Part shown: positions 28,936 to 38,079 of the stretch, piece after piece
How positions within the stretch are numbered: position 1 is the stretch's first letter
Layout: each line of letters opens with the position of its first letter
From: Solimicrobium sp043758755
Lineage (GTDB): Bacteria; Pseudomonadota; Gammaproteobacteria; Burkholderiales; Burkholderiaceae_D
DNA: 64,000 bases
Direction of reading: 5' to 3'
NCBI GenBank assembly: GCA_043758755.1
Contig: JAYVMW010000012.1
Location: 227,231-291,230, forward strand
Notes under the pieces: model-generated
What the model was told of the DNA's origin: nothing
Databases searched by the model: none
Seen by the model: the letters and a program-made list of their open reading frames with translations, nothing else
Position numbers and translations under genes: made by a program

Positions 28936-31655
28936 ATACTGCAGTAGCCCGTCTGGTCGATATCAGCCTGCGTTATGGAAAAACGCTCGCGCTCGATGCG
29001 ATCAATCTGGAGATTCCCGCTGGCTGCATGGTCGGGCTGATCGGCCCGGACGGCGTTGGCAAGTCCAGTCTGCTGGCGTTGCTGTCCGGGGCGCGCGCGG
29101 TGCAAGCCGGCGACATTGCGGTGCTCGGCGGTGATATGCGCAGCAGGCGTCACCGCAATCTGGTCTGCCCCTCGATTGCCTACATGCCGCAGGGCCTGGG
29201 CAAGAATCTCTATTCCTCCCTGTCGGTCGAGGATAACCTGCAGTTCTTTGGCCGGCTGTTCGGCCACAATGCAGCGCAGCGGCGCCGGCGTATCGATGCG
29301 CTGACCACCGCCACCGGACTGTATGCATTTCTGGACCGACCGATAGGCAAACTGTCCGGCGGCATGAAGCAGAAAGTCGGTCTGTGCTGCGCGTTGATCC
29401 ATGATCCCGATCTGTTGATACTGGATGAGCCGACCACCGGTGTCGATCCGCTGGCACGGGCCAATTTCTGGTCGCTCATTGCCCGGATCCGCCGGGCCCA
29501 GCCCGGCATGAGTGTCATCGTCGCCACCACCTACATGGAAGAAGCAGAACGGTTCGACTGGCTCGTGGCGATGGATGCGGGACGTATTCTTGCCAGCGGC
29601 GCACCGGCAGAAATTCACCGGCTCACCGGCACCGCGACGCTGGAAGAAGCGTTCATTACGCTGCTGCCGGAACAAAAAAAGCAGGGCCACAAACCGGTTG
29701 TGGTGAGTCCGTTTGTGGTGGTCGATGATGTTGCCATCGAGGCGCGTGATCTGACCATGCGCTTTGGCGACTTTACCGCGGTGGATCATGTCAACTTTCG
29801 GATCCAGCGCGGCGAGATTTTCGGTTTTCTTGGCTCCAATGGCTGCGGCAAGACCACCACCATGAAAATGCTGACCGGCCTGTTGCAGCCCAGCGCAGGA
29901 CAGGCCTGGCTGTTCGGGCAAAAACTCGATGCCAGAGACATCGGAACACGGCGCCGGGTCGGTTATATGTCGCAGTCGTTTTCGCTGTATTCCGAACTGG
30001 GTGTGACACAAAATCTGGTGCTGCACGCGCGGTTGTTCGGTGTGCCCGAGGCGGCAATACCGGCGCGGGTCAGTGAATTGCTGCTGCGTTTTGGACTGAG
30101 CGGCGTACCCTTCGCCATGCCGGACCAGCTGCCGCTGGGCATGCGCCAGCGCCTGTCGCTGGCAGTCGCACTGGTGCATGCACCGGAACTGCTGATCCTG
30201 GATGAACCGACTTCGGGTGTTGACCCGGTGGCGCGCGATGCGTTCTGGCAGCTGCTCATCGACCTGTCGCGCAACGACAAGGTGACCATTTTCATCTCGA
30301 CGCACTTCATGAACGAAGCCGAGCGCTGCGACCGCATTTCGCTCATGAATGACGGCAAGGTGCTGGCCAGTGCCGCACCGGCCGAGATCATCCGGCAGCG
30401 CAATGCCGGCAATCTGGAAGAAGCCTTCATCGCCTATCTGAAGGATTCTGCCGCACCGGAAGAACTGACCGTTACTGAACCGCCTGTTTCCGCAGTGATC
30501 GCTGACAGGCCAGCGCGCCGGCGTTTCAGATTCAGTGTTGGGCGCGCTTACAGTTACGCGCTGCGCGAAACGCTGGAATTGCTGCATGACCCGGTGCGCA
30601 TGGTCATGGCGCTGTTCGGCAGCCTGATCCTGATGGTCATCATGGGTTACGGTATCACCATGGATGTGAATGATCTGAGCTATGCCGTGCTGGATCGCGA
30701 TCAGAGCGCCTTAAGCCAGAATTACGCATTGAACCTGTCTGGCTCGCGTTATTTCACCGAGCACGCACCGATTTCCGATTATGCCAGCCTCGACCGGCGC
30801 ATGCGCAATGGCGAGCTGTCGCTGGCCATTGAAATTCCGTCTGGTTTTGAACGCGACGTGCAGCGTGGCGCTGCGGTGCAGATCGGCGCCTGGATTGACG
30901 GTTCGATGCCGCAGCGCGCCGCCACCGTGCAGGGCTATGTGCAGGGCATGTACCAAAGCTGGCTGCTCGAAGTGGCCAAAACGCAGTACGGGCAGGATCT
31001 GTCGGCAGGAGCAGCCAGCATCGAAACCCGGTTTCGCTACAACCCGGATGTGAAAAGCCTGCCCTCCATGGTGCCCGGCGTAATTCCGCTGTTGCTGATG
31101 ATGATACCGGCCATGCTGACAGCGCTGTCGGTGGTGCGCGAAAAGGAATTGGGCTCGATCATCAACCTGTATGTCACACCGGTCACGCGCAGTGAATTTT
31201 TGATTGGAAAGCAACTGCCTTATATCGTGCTGGCGATGCTGAATTTTCTGTTGATGACTTTGCTGGCGGTGACCATGTTCGACGTGCCGGTCAAGGGCAG
31301 CTTCGTTACATTGCTGCTGGCTACCCAGATATTTGTGGTTTTTTCTACCGGCTTTGGCCTGTTTGCGTCCACTTTCACGCGCAGCCAGATCGCCGCGATG
31401 TTTTTTGCCATGATCGGCACCATGCTGCCGGCCATCCAGTTTGGCGGACTGATCAATCCGGTTTCATCGCTCGAAGGAGCAGGGCGGGTGATCGGGGAAA
31501 TGTATCCGGCCTCCCACTATCTGACCCTGAGCAGAGGTGTCTTTAACAAGGGGCTGGGATTCGCAGATCTGCAGGCTGCCTTTTTGCCGATCGCGCTGGC
31601 CGCGCTGGTCATCCTCGGGCTGTCGATTGTGCTGCTGAAAAAACAGGAGCAATGA
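28932..31655 (+). CDS. ABC exporter: two fused ATPase domains plus permease (RbbA/YhhH-like)
   Basis: A 907-residue fusion. NBD1 (about 1-235) has Walker A GPDGVGKSS and signature LSGGMKQK; NBD2 (about 270-500) has GSNGCGKTT but a weak signature, LPLGMRQR, before LLILDEPTSGVDP. The rest (about 535-907) is an ABC2-type membrane domain with one helix, a large extracytoplasmic part and a cluster of helices. The arrangement is that of E. coli RbbA. Together with the adaptor and the next permease it should export drugs or lipid-like compounds. Both gene junctions are ATGA overlaps. Confidence 0.9.
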   Translation: MNTAVARLVDISLRYGKTLALDAINLEIPAGCMVGLIGPDGVGKSSLLALLSGARAVQAGDIAVLGGDMRSRRHRNLVCPSIAYMPQGLGKNLYSSLSVEDNLQFFGRLFGHNAAQRRRRIDALTTATGLYAFLDRPIGKLSGGMKQKVGLCCALIHDPDLLILDEPTTGVDPLARANFWSLIARIRRAQPGMSVIVATTYMEEAERFDWLVAMDAGRILASGAPAEIHRLTGTATLEEAFITLLPEQKKQGHKPVVVSPFVVVDDVAIEARDLTMRFGDFTAVDHVNFRIQRGEIFGFLGSNGCGKTTTMKMLTGLLQPSAGQAWLFGQKLDARDIGTRRRVGYMSQSFSLYSELGVTQNLVLHARLFGVPEAAIPARVSELLLRFGLSGVPFAMPDQLPLGMRQRLSLAVALVHAPELLILDEPTSGVDPVARDAFWQLLIDLSRNDKVTIFISTHFMNEAERCDRISLMNDGKVLASAAPAEIIRQRNAGNLEEAFIAYLKDSAAPEELTVTEPPVSAVIADRPARRRFRFSVGRAYSYALRETLELLHDPVRMVMALFGSLILMVIMGYGITMDVNDLSYAVLDRDQSALSQNYALNLSGSRYFTEHAPISDYASLDRRMRNGELSLAIEIPSGFERDVQRGAAVQIGAWIDGSMPQRAATVQGYVQGMYQSWLLEVAKTQYGQDLSAGAASIETRFRYNPDVKSLPSMVPGVIPLLLMMIPAMLTALSVVREKELGSIINLYVTPVTRSEFLIGKQLPYIVLAMLNFLLMTLLAVTMFDVPVKGSFVTLLLATQIFVVFSTGFGLFASTFTRSQIAAMFFAMIGTMLPAIQFGGLINPVSSLEGAGRVIGEMYPASHYLTLSRGVFNKGLGFADLQAAFLPIALAALVILGLSIVLLKKQEQ

Positions 31656-32782
31656 CCGTGAGCCTGGCATCCAACATTTACCGGCTCGGCATCAAGGAAC
31701 TCTGGAGCCTGCTGCGCGACCCGATCATGCTGGTGCTGATCGTCTACAGTTTTACGTTTCAGATCTACATGGCTGCCACCGGCATGCCGGAACAGTTGAG
31801 CAACATACCGATATCGGTGGTCGATGAGGATGGCTCACCGCTGTCAGCACGCATCATTTCTGCGCTGCGCGCACCGCAATTCAAGCAGCCGCAACTGGTA
31901 TCTCTGTCGGAAGTCGATGCCGGGCTGGATGCCGGGTTGTATACCTTTTCACTCAATATTCCGCCCAACTTCCAGCGCGATGTACTGGCCGGTCGCACAC
32001 CAGCGATTCAGCTCAATGTTGACGCAACCCGTATGAGTCAGGCCTTCACCGGCAGTGCCTACATTGAGCAGATTGCGATGGGTGAAATCAGTGATTTCGT
32101 CCAGCACTTTCGCGCTAGCACAGTGTCACCGATCGATCTGGCGCTGCGGGTCCGTTTCAACCCGGCCATGACCCAATCCTGGTTTGGTTCACTCATGGAG
32201 ATCATCAACAATGTCACCATGCTGTCGATCGTGCTGGCCGGTGCCGCACTGATCCGCGAGCGTGAACACGGCACGATTGAGCATCTGCTGGTGATGCCGG
32301 TTACGCCGGCTGAAATCATGCTCGGAAAAATCTGGTCAATGGGCCTGGTGGTGCTGCTGGCCACCGGATTGTCGCTGCAGTTTGTGGTGCAGGGCGCGCT
32401 CAGAGTGCCGATCGAGGGTTCGGTGGCGCTGTTCCTGGCGGTGGCAGCGTTGCACCTGTTTGCCACCACCTCGATGGGCATATTCCTGGCCACGCTGGCG
32501 CGCAGCATGCCGCAATTCGGTTTGTTGATTGTGCTGGTGCTGCTGCCGATGCAGATGCTGTCGGGTGGTTCCACCCCGCGCGAAAGCATGCCGGTGCTGG
32601 CGCAAAACCTCATGCAGGTCGCGCCCACCACCCATTTCGTGGCGGCCTCGCAGGCGATTCTGTACCGCGGCGCCGGCTTCGATGTGGTCTGGGGACAAAT
32701 GCTGGCACTGGCATTGATCGGCGTGCTGTTTTTCATTGGCTCGCTGGTGCGGTTTCGTAACAGCATCAGTCAAATGGCTTGA
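31652..32782 (+). CDS. ABC-2 type permease (YhhJ-like)
   Basis: This 376-residue permease has one N-terminal helix (LRDPIMLVLIVYSFTFQIYM), a large periplasmic domain, and a C-terminal block of five or so helices including EREHGTIEHLLVMPVTP, the usual ABC2 cytoplasmic motif. It pairs with the membrane half of the upstream fusion protein to complete the transporter. The start overlaps the upstream stop (ATGA). The 127 bp between it and the convergent aldehyde dehydrogenase gene hold nothing I recognise. Confidence 0.9.
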   Translation: MTVSLASNIYRLGIKELWSLLRDPIMLVLIVYSFTFQIYMAATGMPEQLSNIPISVVDEDGSPLSARIISALRAPQFKQPQLVSLSEVDAGLDAGLYTFSLNIPPNFQRDVLAGRTPAIQLNVDATRMSQAFTGSAYIEQIAMGEISDFVQHFRASTVSPIDLALRVRFNPAMTQSWFGSLMEIINNVTMLSIVLAGAALIREREHGTIEHLLVMPVTPAEIMLGKIWSMGLVVLLATGLSLQFVVQGALRVPIEGSVALFLAVAALHLFATTSMGIFLATLARSMPQFGLLIVLVLLPMQMLSGGSTPRESMPVLAQNLMQVAPTTHFVAASQAILYRGAGFDVVWGQMLALALIGVLFFIGSLVRFRNSISQMA

Positions 32783-32909
32783 TGCTGCACTGTATTCGCA
32801 GCAAAAAAATTTGTTGTTTTTGAAGTCGAATCCCCCACTTCCAACCGGTCGCCCCCGCGTTGGACGCAATTGTTTGAAATCGGCCTGTGTAAATTCGCGT
32901 GTAAACGGA

Positions 32910-34418
32910 TTATGACTCCTGATTCAGATTGATCCAGACTGATTTCGACTGGGTATGCGAGAGCAGGGTTTCAACACATTTATCCCTACCCTGGCCGGAC
33001 TGTTTGTAACCGCCCCAGGGTTGAGTCATGTCGCCATGGTCGTAGCAATTCACCCAGACGATGCCGGATTCGATTTTTCTGGCCACGCGATGGGCGCGAT
33101 TCAGATTCGCCGTCCAGATGCCGGCAGCCAGGCCGTAAATGGAATCGTTGGCAATGTCGACCGCTTGTGCTTCCGTATCAAAGGGCATGAGCACGGCTAC
33201 CGGACCGAAGATCTCTTCCCTGGCAATGCGCATGTGGCGCGTGACGTCGGCAAACAGCGTGGGCTCAACATAAAAACCCTCGCTGCCTGCCTTGGTGGTG
33301 CCGCCCATCACAAGTCTGGCGCCCTCGTTTTTACCAATCTCGATATACGACACAACGCGCGCTTGCTGTTCGCGTGTAACCAGTGGTCCCATGGTGGTTG
33401 ATTCCAGCAGCGGGTCACCAGTGGCGAAGCGGGTCGGTGCCAGGGCCAGAAATTTTTCCAGGAAGACCGGATAAATGTCGCGCTGTACCAGAACTCTAGA
33501 GCCGGCGCTGCAGACTTCGCCCTGATTTCCATAAATACCATTGACGGCATACTGAACCGCCGTATCGATATCTTCCACGTCGCTGAACACAATTTGCGGA
33601 CTCTTGCCACCGCATTCGGTGCTTACCCGTTTCATATTCGATTGCCCTGCATAGATCAGCATCAACTTGCCGACCTCGGTGGAGCCGGTAAATGAAATTT
33701 TGTCGACATCGTTATGCAACGCCAGCGCCTTGCCGGCATCTTCACCCAGACCGTTGACCACATTGAACACACCGGGTGGCCCGCCAACTTCTGCAAACAG
33801 ACGCGCCAGCAGTAAGGCACTGCTCGGCGACTGTTCCGCCGGTTTCAACACCACCGAATTTCCGGCTGCCAGCGCCGGAGCGGTTTTCCAGGCCGCCATC
33901 ATCAAAGGAAAGTTCCATGGCGTGATGCAGCCGACCACGCCGATTGGTTCTCTCATGATCATGTGCAGGGCACTGGAGGCAGTATTGGTCACTGCGCCTT
34001 CCATCTTGTCGATGGCTTCGGCAAAAAACTGAAAGGTGTGACTGGAAAAGGGCACATCGCCGTTGATCAGTTCAGATATCGGTTTGCCCATATCGAGGCA
34101 GTCGAGCAGGGCAAATTCGTCAGCATGCTCGGCAATTTTTTGCGCCAGCCGGTACAGCACGTCCATACGGTCCCTGGGGGCCAGACGTGACCAGACCCCG
34201 CTTTTGAAGGATGCTCGGGCGGCCTGAACGGCGCGATCGATATCGGCTGCGCTGCCGCGCGCCATATTGAACTGGGCCTTGCCGGTTACCGGACTGGTGG
34301 TCTGAAAATGTTCACCTGAAACGGACTCCACAAACTGTCCGTTGATAAACAGCCGGGTTTCCACCTGGAGGTTTTTCGCGCGCTCGTGCCAGTCTGCCGG
34401 TTTTGTTGCTGTATTCAT
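32910..34418 (-). CDS. Aldehyde dehydrogenase, PuuC-like
   Basis: A 502-residue NAD(P)-dependent aldehyde dehydrogenase: ITPWNFPLMMAAWK, FTGSTEVGK, catalytic Glu in ECGGKSPQ and catalytic Cys in NQGEVCSAGSR, ending GGYKQSGQGRDK. The opening WHERAKNLQVETRLFINGQF resembles gamma-glutamyl-gamma-aminobutyraldehyde dehydrogenase (PuuC), though substrate is not fixed by this. I choose the ATG at 34418 (GGAG upstream) over the long frame from 34556. A sigma-54 promoter match lies about 50 bp upstream, tying it to the N-demethylation genes, so it likely oxidises an aldehyde formed from the same amine. Confidence 0.88.
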   Translation of the reverse strand: MNTATKPADWHERAKNLQVETRLFINGQFVESVSGEHFQTTSPVTGKAQFNMARGSAADIDRAVQAARASFKSGVWSRLAPRDRMDVLYRLAQKIAEHADEFALLDCLDMGKPISELINGDVPFSSHTFQFFAEAIDKMEGAVTNTASSALHMIMREPIGVVGCITPWNFPLMMAAWKTAPALAAGNSVVLKPAEQSPSSALLLARLFAEVGGPPGVFNVVNGLGEDAGKALALHNDVDKISFTGSTEVGKLMLIYAGQSNMKRVSTECGGKSPQIVFSDVEDIDTAVQYAVNGIYGNQGEVCSAGSRVLVQRDIYPVFLEKFLALAPTRFATGDPLLESTTMGPLVTREQQARVVSYIEIGKNEGARLVMGGTTKAGSEGFYVEPTLFADVTRHMRIAREEIFGPVAVLMPFDTEAQAVDIANDSIYGLAAGIWTANLNRAHRVARKIESGIVWVNCYDHGDMTQPWGGYKQSGQGRDKCVETLLSHTQSKSVWINLNQES

Positions 34419-34467
34419 TTGCCTGTCTCCTGATGCTGTCGATGTGAATTCAAAATACACACCTAAC

Positions 34468-34483
34468 AGCACAAACCGTGCCA
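34468..34483 (-). promoter_or_regulatory. Sigma-54 (-24/-12) promoter of the aldehyde dehydrogenase gene
   Basis: The minus strand reads TGGCACG-GTTT-GTGCT, with GG and GC exactly 10 bases apart and one mismatch to the consensus TGGCACG-N4-TTGCW. A start about 12 bases past the GC would give a leader of some 40 nt before the ATG at 34418. The sigma-54 activator gene is directly upstream. Confidence 0.75.
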
Positions 34484-34609
34484 CCGTGACAGGCACTGAA
34501 AACCGGCCTATTGGCTCCTGGTGGCCGGGATCGGCGCAAATATGCTGAAGATTCACATCATTTGGTCAGAACGATGATGCGCTTACGAAGCGAAGCAAAC
34601 AATCAGCAG

Positions 34610-36082
34610 TCAGTCAAGCGTGGGGCGGCTTTTGCGAACGATGGTGGCGATGTCGGTTTGCAGGAACTTGGCGGCCTTGCGCTTGCTGCCCATCAGTCTG
34701 ATCGCATCAGCAATAATTTTCGATTCAAAGTCGCGCACCATGGTTTTCAGATCCTCGACCTGCGCAGGTTCATCGTCCTGACTGTGCGACTCTGCCACTG
34801 CGACCTCATCACTGTGCTGCAGGGTGAGCCGGCCGCGCAGCGGCGGTTCAGTCGAACCGTGTTCATCAGTGGCCTGCATCTCGGGTGGCAAATCTGCAAC
34901 CGTTGCGGTGTCGTCGCACACCACGGCCAGATATTCCACCAGATTTTGCATTTCGCGAATATTGCCCGGGAACCCATAGCGTTTGATCGCCTGCCGGCAC
35001 TCCTGATCAATACTGAGCGGTGCGGCGCGCCGGGCATTTATTTTTTGGAGAAACTGATTGATCAGCGGGTCGAACAGTTCCGGCTGATTGCGCAGCGGCG
35101 GCAGTTTCAGGGCCACCACCGAGAGCCGGTAATACAGATCCTGGCGAAACCGTCCCTGCCTGACCAGTTCGAGCAGATCCCGGTTGGTTGCCGCAATCAC
35201 GTGGATATGCACCTTGCGCGGCGCTGTGGCACCGAGTCGCTGCACCATGCCAAATTCCAGTACCTGCAACAGCTTGGCCTGCAGTTGCAGCGGTGTTTCG
35301 CCAATTTCGTCCAGAAACAGCGTGCCGCCGTCGGCTGATTCGATCAGGCCGGCTTTGCCGCGCGTGTTGGCACCCGTGAAGGAGCCTTTTTCATAGCCGA
35401 ACATTTCCGATTCGAACAGTGACTCGGGAATGCTGGCACAGTTCACATGCACGAACGGACCATTTTCCGTACCGCCGCGCCGGTGCAGCAATTTGGCAAA
35501 TTCGGTTTTGCCAACGCCGGATTCGCCCAGCAACAAAATGCGGATGCCCAGCTGCATGGCCTTGATACCGGTTGCCAGCATGCGCGCTGAGCCCTCCCAG
35601 TTGGGAATGACGGTCGTGCCAGGCGCATACTCATTGCTGCTGTCAAGGCCGGAAAACTCAGCAGACTGACTGGGTCGGGTTAAGGAATCGAGATTGCGTT
35701 GCACGATAAAAAAGCAGTTCATCACGCCCCGGCTGTCGCGTATCGGCCGTCCGGATACGGCAATGCGCCGGCCGTTGACATCGAACACGGTTTCTTTCAT
35801 GCGTGCGCCAGCTTCGAAAGCCTCCAGCAGTCCGGCGCAATAGGCGCTGGACTGATTGAGCAACTCGCTCAGGTGACGGGTGATGCACTGCTCGCGCGTG
35901 AGTTCGTTGATACCTTCTGCAACGGCATTCATGTACTGCACAATGCCGGCCCGGTCCACCAGCACAATGCCGTCATTGAGCAGGTCGCACATTGTCACCC
36001 AGCGCGGGTCGCGCAGGAAATTCAAAAATTCGCTCTGGGTCCATTCGATCGAATCAATTCGGGCAATCTGGGAAAATTTCAT
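34610..36082 (-). CDS. Sigma-54-dependent transcriptional activator (PAS-AAA+-Fis HTH)
   Basis: An N-terminal PAS domain (LNDGIVLVDRAGIVQYMNAV) is followed by a full AAA+ domain with Walker A GESGVGKTEF, the sigma-54 contact loop as GSFTGA (Ala to Ser relative to GAFTGA), and GTLFLDEIGE as Walker B, and by a Fis-type helix-turn-helix at the end (RLMGSKRKAAKFLQTD). There is no receiver domain, so it senses by PAS or by a partner. Its start overlaps the stop of the PAS-only gene by 4 nt, so the two are co-translated. Four sigma-54 promoter matches surround it, and it is the obvious candidate activator for all of them. Confidence 0.92.
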   Translation of the reverse strand: MKFSQIARIDSIEWTQSEFLNFLRDPRWVTMCDLLNDGIVLVDRAGIVQYMNAVAEGINELTREQCITRHLSELLNQSSAYCAGLLEAFEAGARMKETVFDVNGRRIAVSGRPIRDSRGVMNCFFIVQRNLDSLTRPSQSAEFSGLDSSNEYAPGTTVIPNWEGSARMLATGIKAMQLGIRILLLGESGVGKTEFAKLLHRRGGTENGPFVHVNCASIPESLFESEMFGYEKGSFTGANTRGKAGLIESADGGTLFLDEIGETPLQLQAKLLQVLEFGMVQRLGATAPRKVHIHVIAATNRDLLELVRQGRFRQDLYYRLSVVALKLPPLRNQPELFDPLINQFLQKINARRAAPLSIDQECRQAIKRYGFPGNIREMQNLVEYLAVVCDDTATVADLPPEMQATDEHGSTEPPLRGRLTLQHSDEVAVAESHSQDDEPAQVEDLKTMVRDFESKIIADAIRLMGSKRKAAKFLQTDIATIVRKSRPTLD

Positions 36083-37239
36083 TTGCTTACCTTTATTGAT
36101 GGTCGCGCAACGCGGCCGCGGTACTTGGCCGCGACCGGCCGCAGCGCCAGTACGAACTGACTCTCTTCTTCGGAGTCGAGCTGGGCGACTCGCACATCAC
36201 AGGGGCTGACGATGCCGCTGTGATGCTGCAACTCGCTGGTCCAGCGGTGCGTTTCGCCGTTCGCCCAGATCCGGCTCAGTTCAGGTTGCGGAAATGGCAG
36301 AAACTCGCTGAAATCCTGCTCCAGAATTGATTCGGAAGTCAGTCCCAGCAGCTGTTGTGCGGCCGGGTTCAGCGCCTTGATGACCCGTTTGCGGTTGACG
36401 ATCAGCACCCCGTCGGGCAGAGCTGTGAGCACGTTGCGGATCACGGCTTCCGAGTAGGCCAGATGTTGTTGCTGCTCTTTGAAATCGGTGACGTCGTGTA
36501 CCGTACCCCACAGTCGGTGCAAAAAATTATTTTCTATGTGCGAACGGACATTGTTTTCCACATACTTGGCCGAACCGTTCAGTTTGATATCAATGGTCAG
36601 AATGCGGTCAATATTGAAGTTGTTCTGAATCAGGTTGCGAATAAAGGTTTCGTTCATCGCATTGCGCTGAAAAATGGTGGAAACAGGAATGTCGTCCATG
36701 CGCACATCAGGGGGAATATCATAAAAACGCGCCATGGCCTTATTGCACATGGACCAGTGACATTCATTGATAAACACCTGACGGATAATTTCCATCTCGT
36801 TCTGACTCAGATCGACCGGTTCGGTAAATTCAATACACCAGATCGCTTCCGTTGATGCATCCAGAAATTCCTGCAGGACCGTAGCTTTTTCTCGCAGGTC
36901 GTGAATGAGATTGACTGACGCGCCAGTTTCAAGTCCCGCCAAAAACAGCACCGGCAGACCGGCGCGCTCAACAGTGCACAGGCGCGCGCAAACCACAATT
37001 TCTGCGCCGCTGATGCTCTTGAGTCCAACTACCTCGTCGGCGGCGTGCGCAGCCGGACTGTGCTGCGCCAGCCAGGTCTGAATGCGCCTGTCGGTTTCGC
37101 TGTCCAGCACGACGCGCACCGGCGCACCAACGAGATCATGGCGCTGCCATCCGGTCAGTTTCAGCAGGTAATCGCTGCAAGCCACGATCAGGCCATTCAT
37201 GCCCACCTCAAGGGCCGGCATCGGAAGATCTCGTATCAC
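36079..37239 (-). CDS. PAS-only signalling protein, partner of the sigma-54 activator
   Basis: Three PAS-like units: an N-terminal one (MNGLIVACSDYLLKLTGWQ), a middle one (LQEFLDASTEAIWCIEF), and a third (VLTALPDGVLIVNRKR). No kinase, GGDEF, EAL or output domain follows. I choose the GTG at 37239 because AAAGGAAACAGC lies directly upstream; the frame from 37281 has no ribosome site. It is translationally coupled to the activator gene, so a direct regulatory partnership (signal sensor or anti-activator) is the likely role. It is transcribed divergently from the N-demethylase operon. Confidence 0.75.
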   Translation of the reverse strand: MIRDLPMPALEVGMNGLIVACSDYLLKLTGWQRHDLVGAPVRVVLDSETDRRIQTWLAQHSPAAHAADEVVGLKSISGAEIVVCARLCTVERAGLPVLFLAGLETGASVNLIHDLREKATVLQEFLDASTEAIWCIEFTEPVDLSQNEMEIIRQVFINECHWSMCNKAMARFYDIPPDVRMDDIPVSTIFQRNAMNETFIRNLIQNNFNIDRILTIDIKLNGSAKYVENNVRSHIENNFLHRLWGTVHDVTDFKEQQQHLAYSEAVIRNVLTALPDGVLIVNRKRVIKALNPAAQQLLGLTSESILEQDFSEFLPFPQPELSRIWANGETHRWTSELQHHSGIVSPCDVRVAQLDSEEESQFVLALRPVAAKYRGRVARPSIKVSK

Positions 37240-37318
37240 GCTGTTTCCTTTCTCACCACGGGTATGAGCTGGTATTACCAAAACATAAAAAGTGATTCAT
37301 TAATGGATATTGATTCTA

Positions 37319-37353
37319 TTGCGCAGCATAGAATGCCAATTGATCTGGCGCAA
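37319..37353. promoter_or_regulatory. Possible activator-binding inverted repeat
   Basis: TTGCGC at 37319-37324 and GCGCAA at 37348-37353 form an inverted repeat centred about 67 bp upstream of the sigma-54 -12 element of the N-demethylase operon, a plausible site for the upstream-binding activator. GCGCAA also occurs upstream of two of the other sigma-54 promoters. The arms are short, so this is tentative. Confidence 0.3.
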
Positions 37354-37389
37354 GTGCCATTTAAACGGGTAATTTGGCGCATTTTTGCA

Positions 37390-37405
37390 TGGCATGAATT
37401 TCGCT
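37390..37405 (+). promoter_or_regulatory. Sigma-54 (-24/-12) promoter of the N-demethylase operon
   Basis: TGGCATG-AATT-TCGCT, GG and GC exactly 10 bases apart, two mismatches to the consensus. A start near 37416 gives a leader of about 60 nt to the ATG at 37477. A similar-looking TTGGCGC...TTGC just upstream has the wrong spacing (9). Confidence 0.65.
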
Positions 37406-37476
37406 TGAGGTAAATCTGAATTTTGGTTTTGAATTCGACGCAGAATCGTTGCGCATCAATCTGGAGGCGAAACAGT

Positions 37477-38079
37477 ATGTTAATAACCGGCATCAAAAGT
37501 CGTCCGCTCTACGACCGGCTGACACCGTTCCCTGAAGGTCGTTTTCATGTGGTCGCAGGGCAGGGTGGGGGCGGTCAGGCCATGTTGCGCCTGTTGTCCG
37601 AGCTGGACCTGTCAGCGGACCAAACACGGGTGTTGTACTCGCACGAATCCTTTTCGGGAAAAAATTATGCCGCGCAGTTGCGGGAGCTCGGCATCGCGAA
37701 CCTGGGCGAATTCGGCAGCAATGCCGCGCTGGTGGACCATCTGAACGACGTGCTGGCCAGCTGTACGATGGGCACCCGACTGTATTTGTCCGGGTCGGAA
37801 AGTTTCATCGGTACGGCCATGCAGGTTGCAGCACGGTTCGGCCTGAATGCGGACGAAGTGCTGCGTGAAGACAATGGCACTTTTGTGCGTCGCGTGTGGT
37901 GCGTGCACTGCGATACCTATACCGAAAATGTCACCAAACGCGTCTTCAATTGTCCCGGCTGCCAGCTGGATCTGGTGGTCCGGGATCACTATTCAGGCCG
38001 GCTGGCGGCTTTCATGGGCGTCAAGGCGGATGCTGAACAAACCGGCGTGATGCCACCTGCAGAGGATCTTGATACATGA
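37477..38079 (+). CDS. dmmA: Dimethylamine monooxygenase small subunit, DmmA-like
   Basis: A 200-residue protein ending in a zinc-ribbon or rubredoxin-like knuckle pair, CVHC...CPGC, as in the DmmA family. The ATG at 37477 has GGAGG upstream; the longer frame from 37423 lacks one. Its gene is followed by a reductase (321 residues) and a heme N-demethylase (349 residues). The three predicted sizes agree with the roughly 24, 36 and 42 kDa subunits I recall for purified dimethylamine monooxygenase. It is likely an electron-transfer or structural subunit that passes electrons from the reductase to the heme. Confidence 0.72.
   Translation: MLITGIKSRPLYDRLTPFPEGRFHVVAGQGGGGQAMLRLLSELDLSADQTRVLYSHESFSGKNYAAQLRELGIANLGEFGSNAALVDHLNDVLASCTMGTRLYLSGSESFIGTAMQVAARFGLNADEVLREDNGTFVRRVWCVHCDTYTENVTKRVFNCPGCQLDLVVRDHYSGRLAAFMGVKADAEQTGVMPPAEDLDT

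Noticed and set aside
28698..30587. Minus-strand frame of 629 codons across the HlyD and ABC genes
   Set aside because: It is antisense to two clear genes with strong motifs; its translation is rich in His, Gln and Arg and has no domain. High GC at the third codon position creates such shadows.
37370..37390. TTGGCGC...TTGCA as sigma-54 promoter
   Set aside because: GG and GC are 9 bases apart rather than 10; the match at 37390-37405 has the right spacing.
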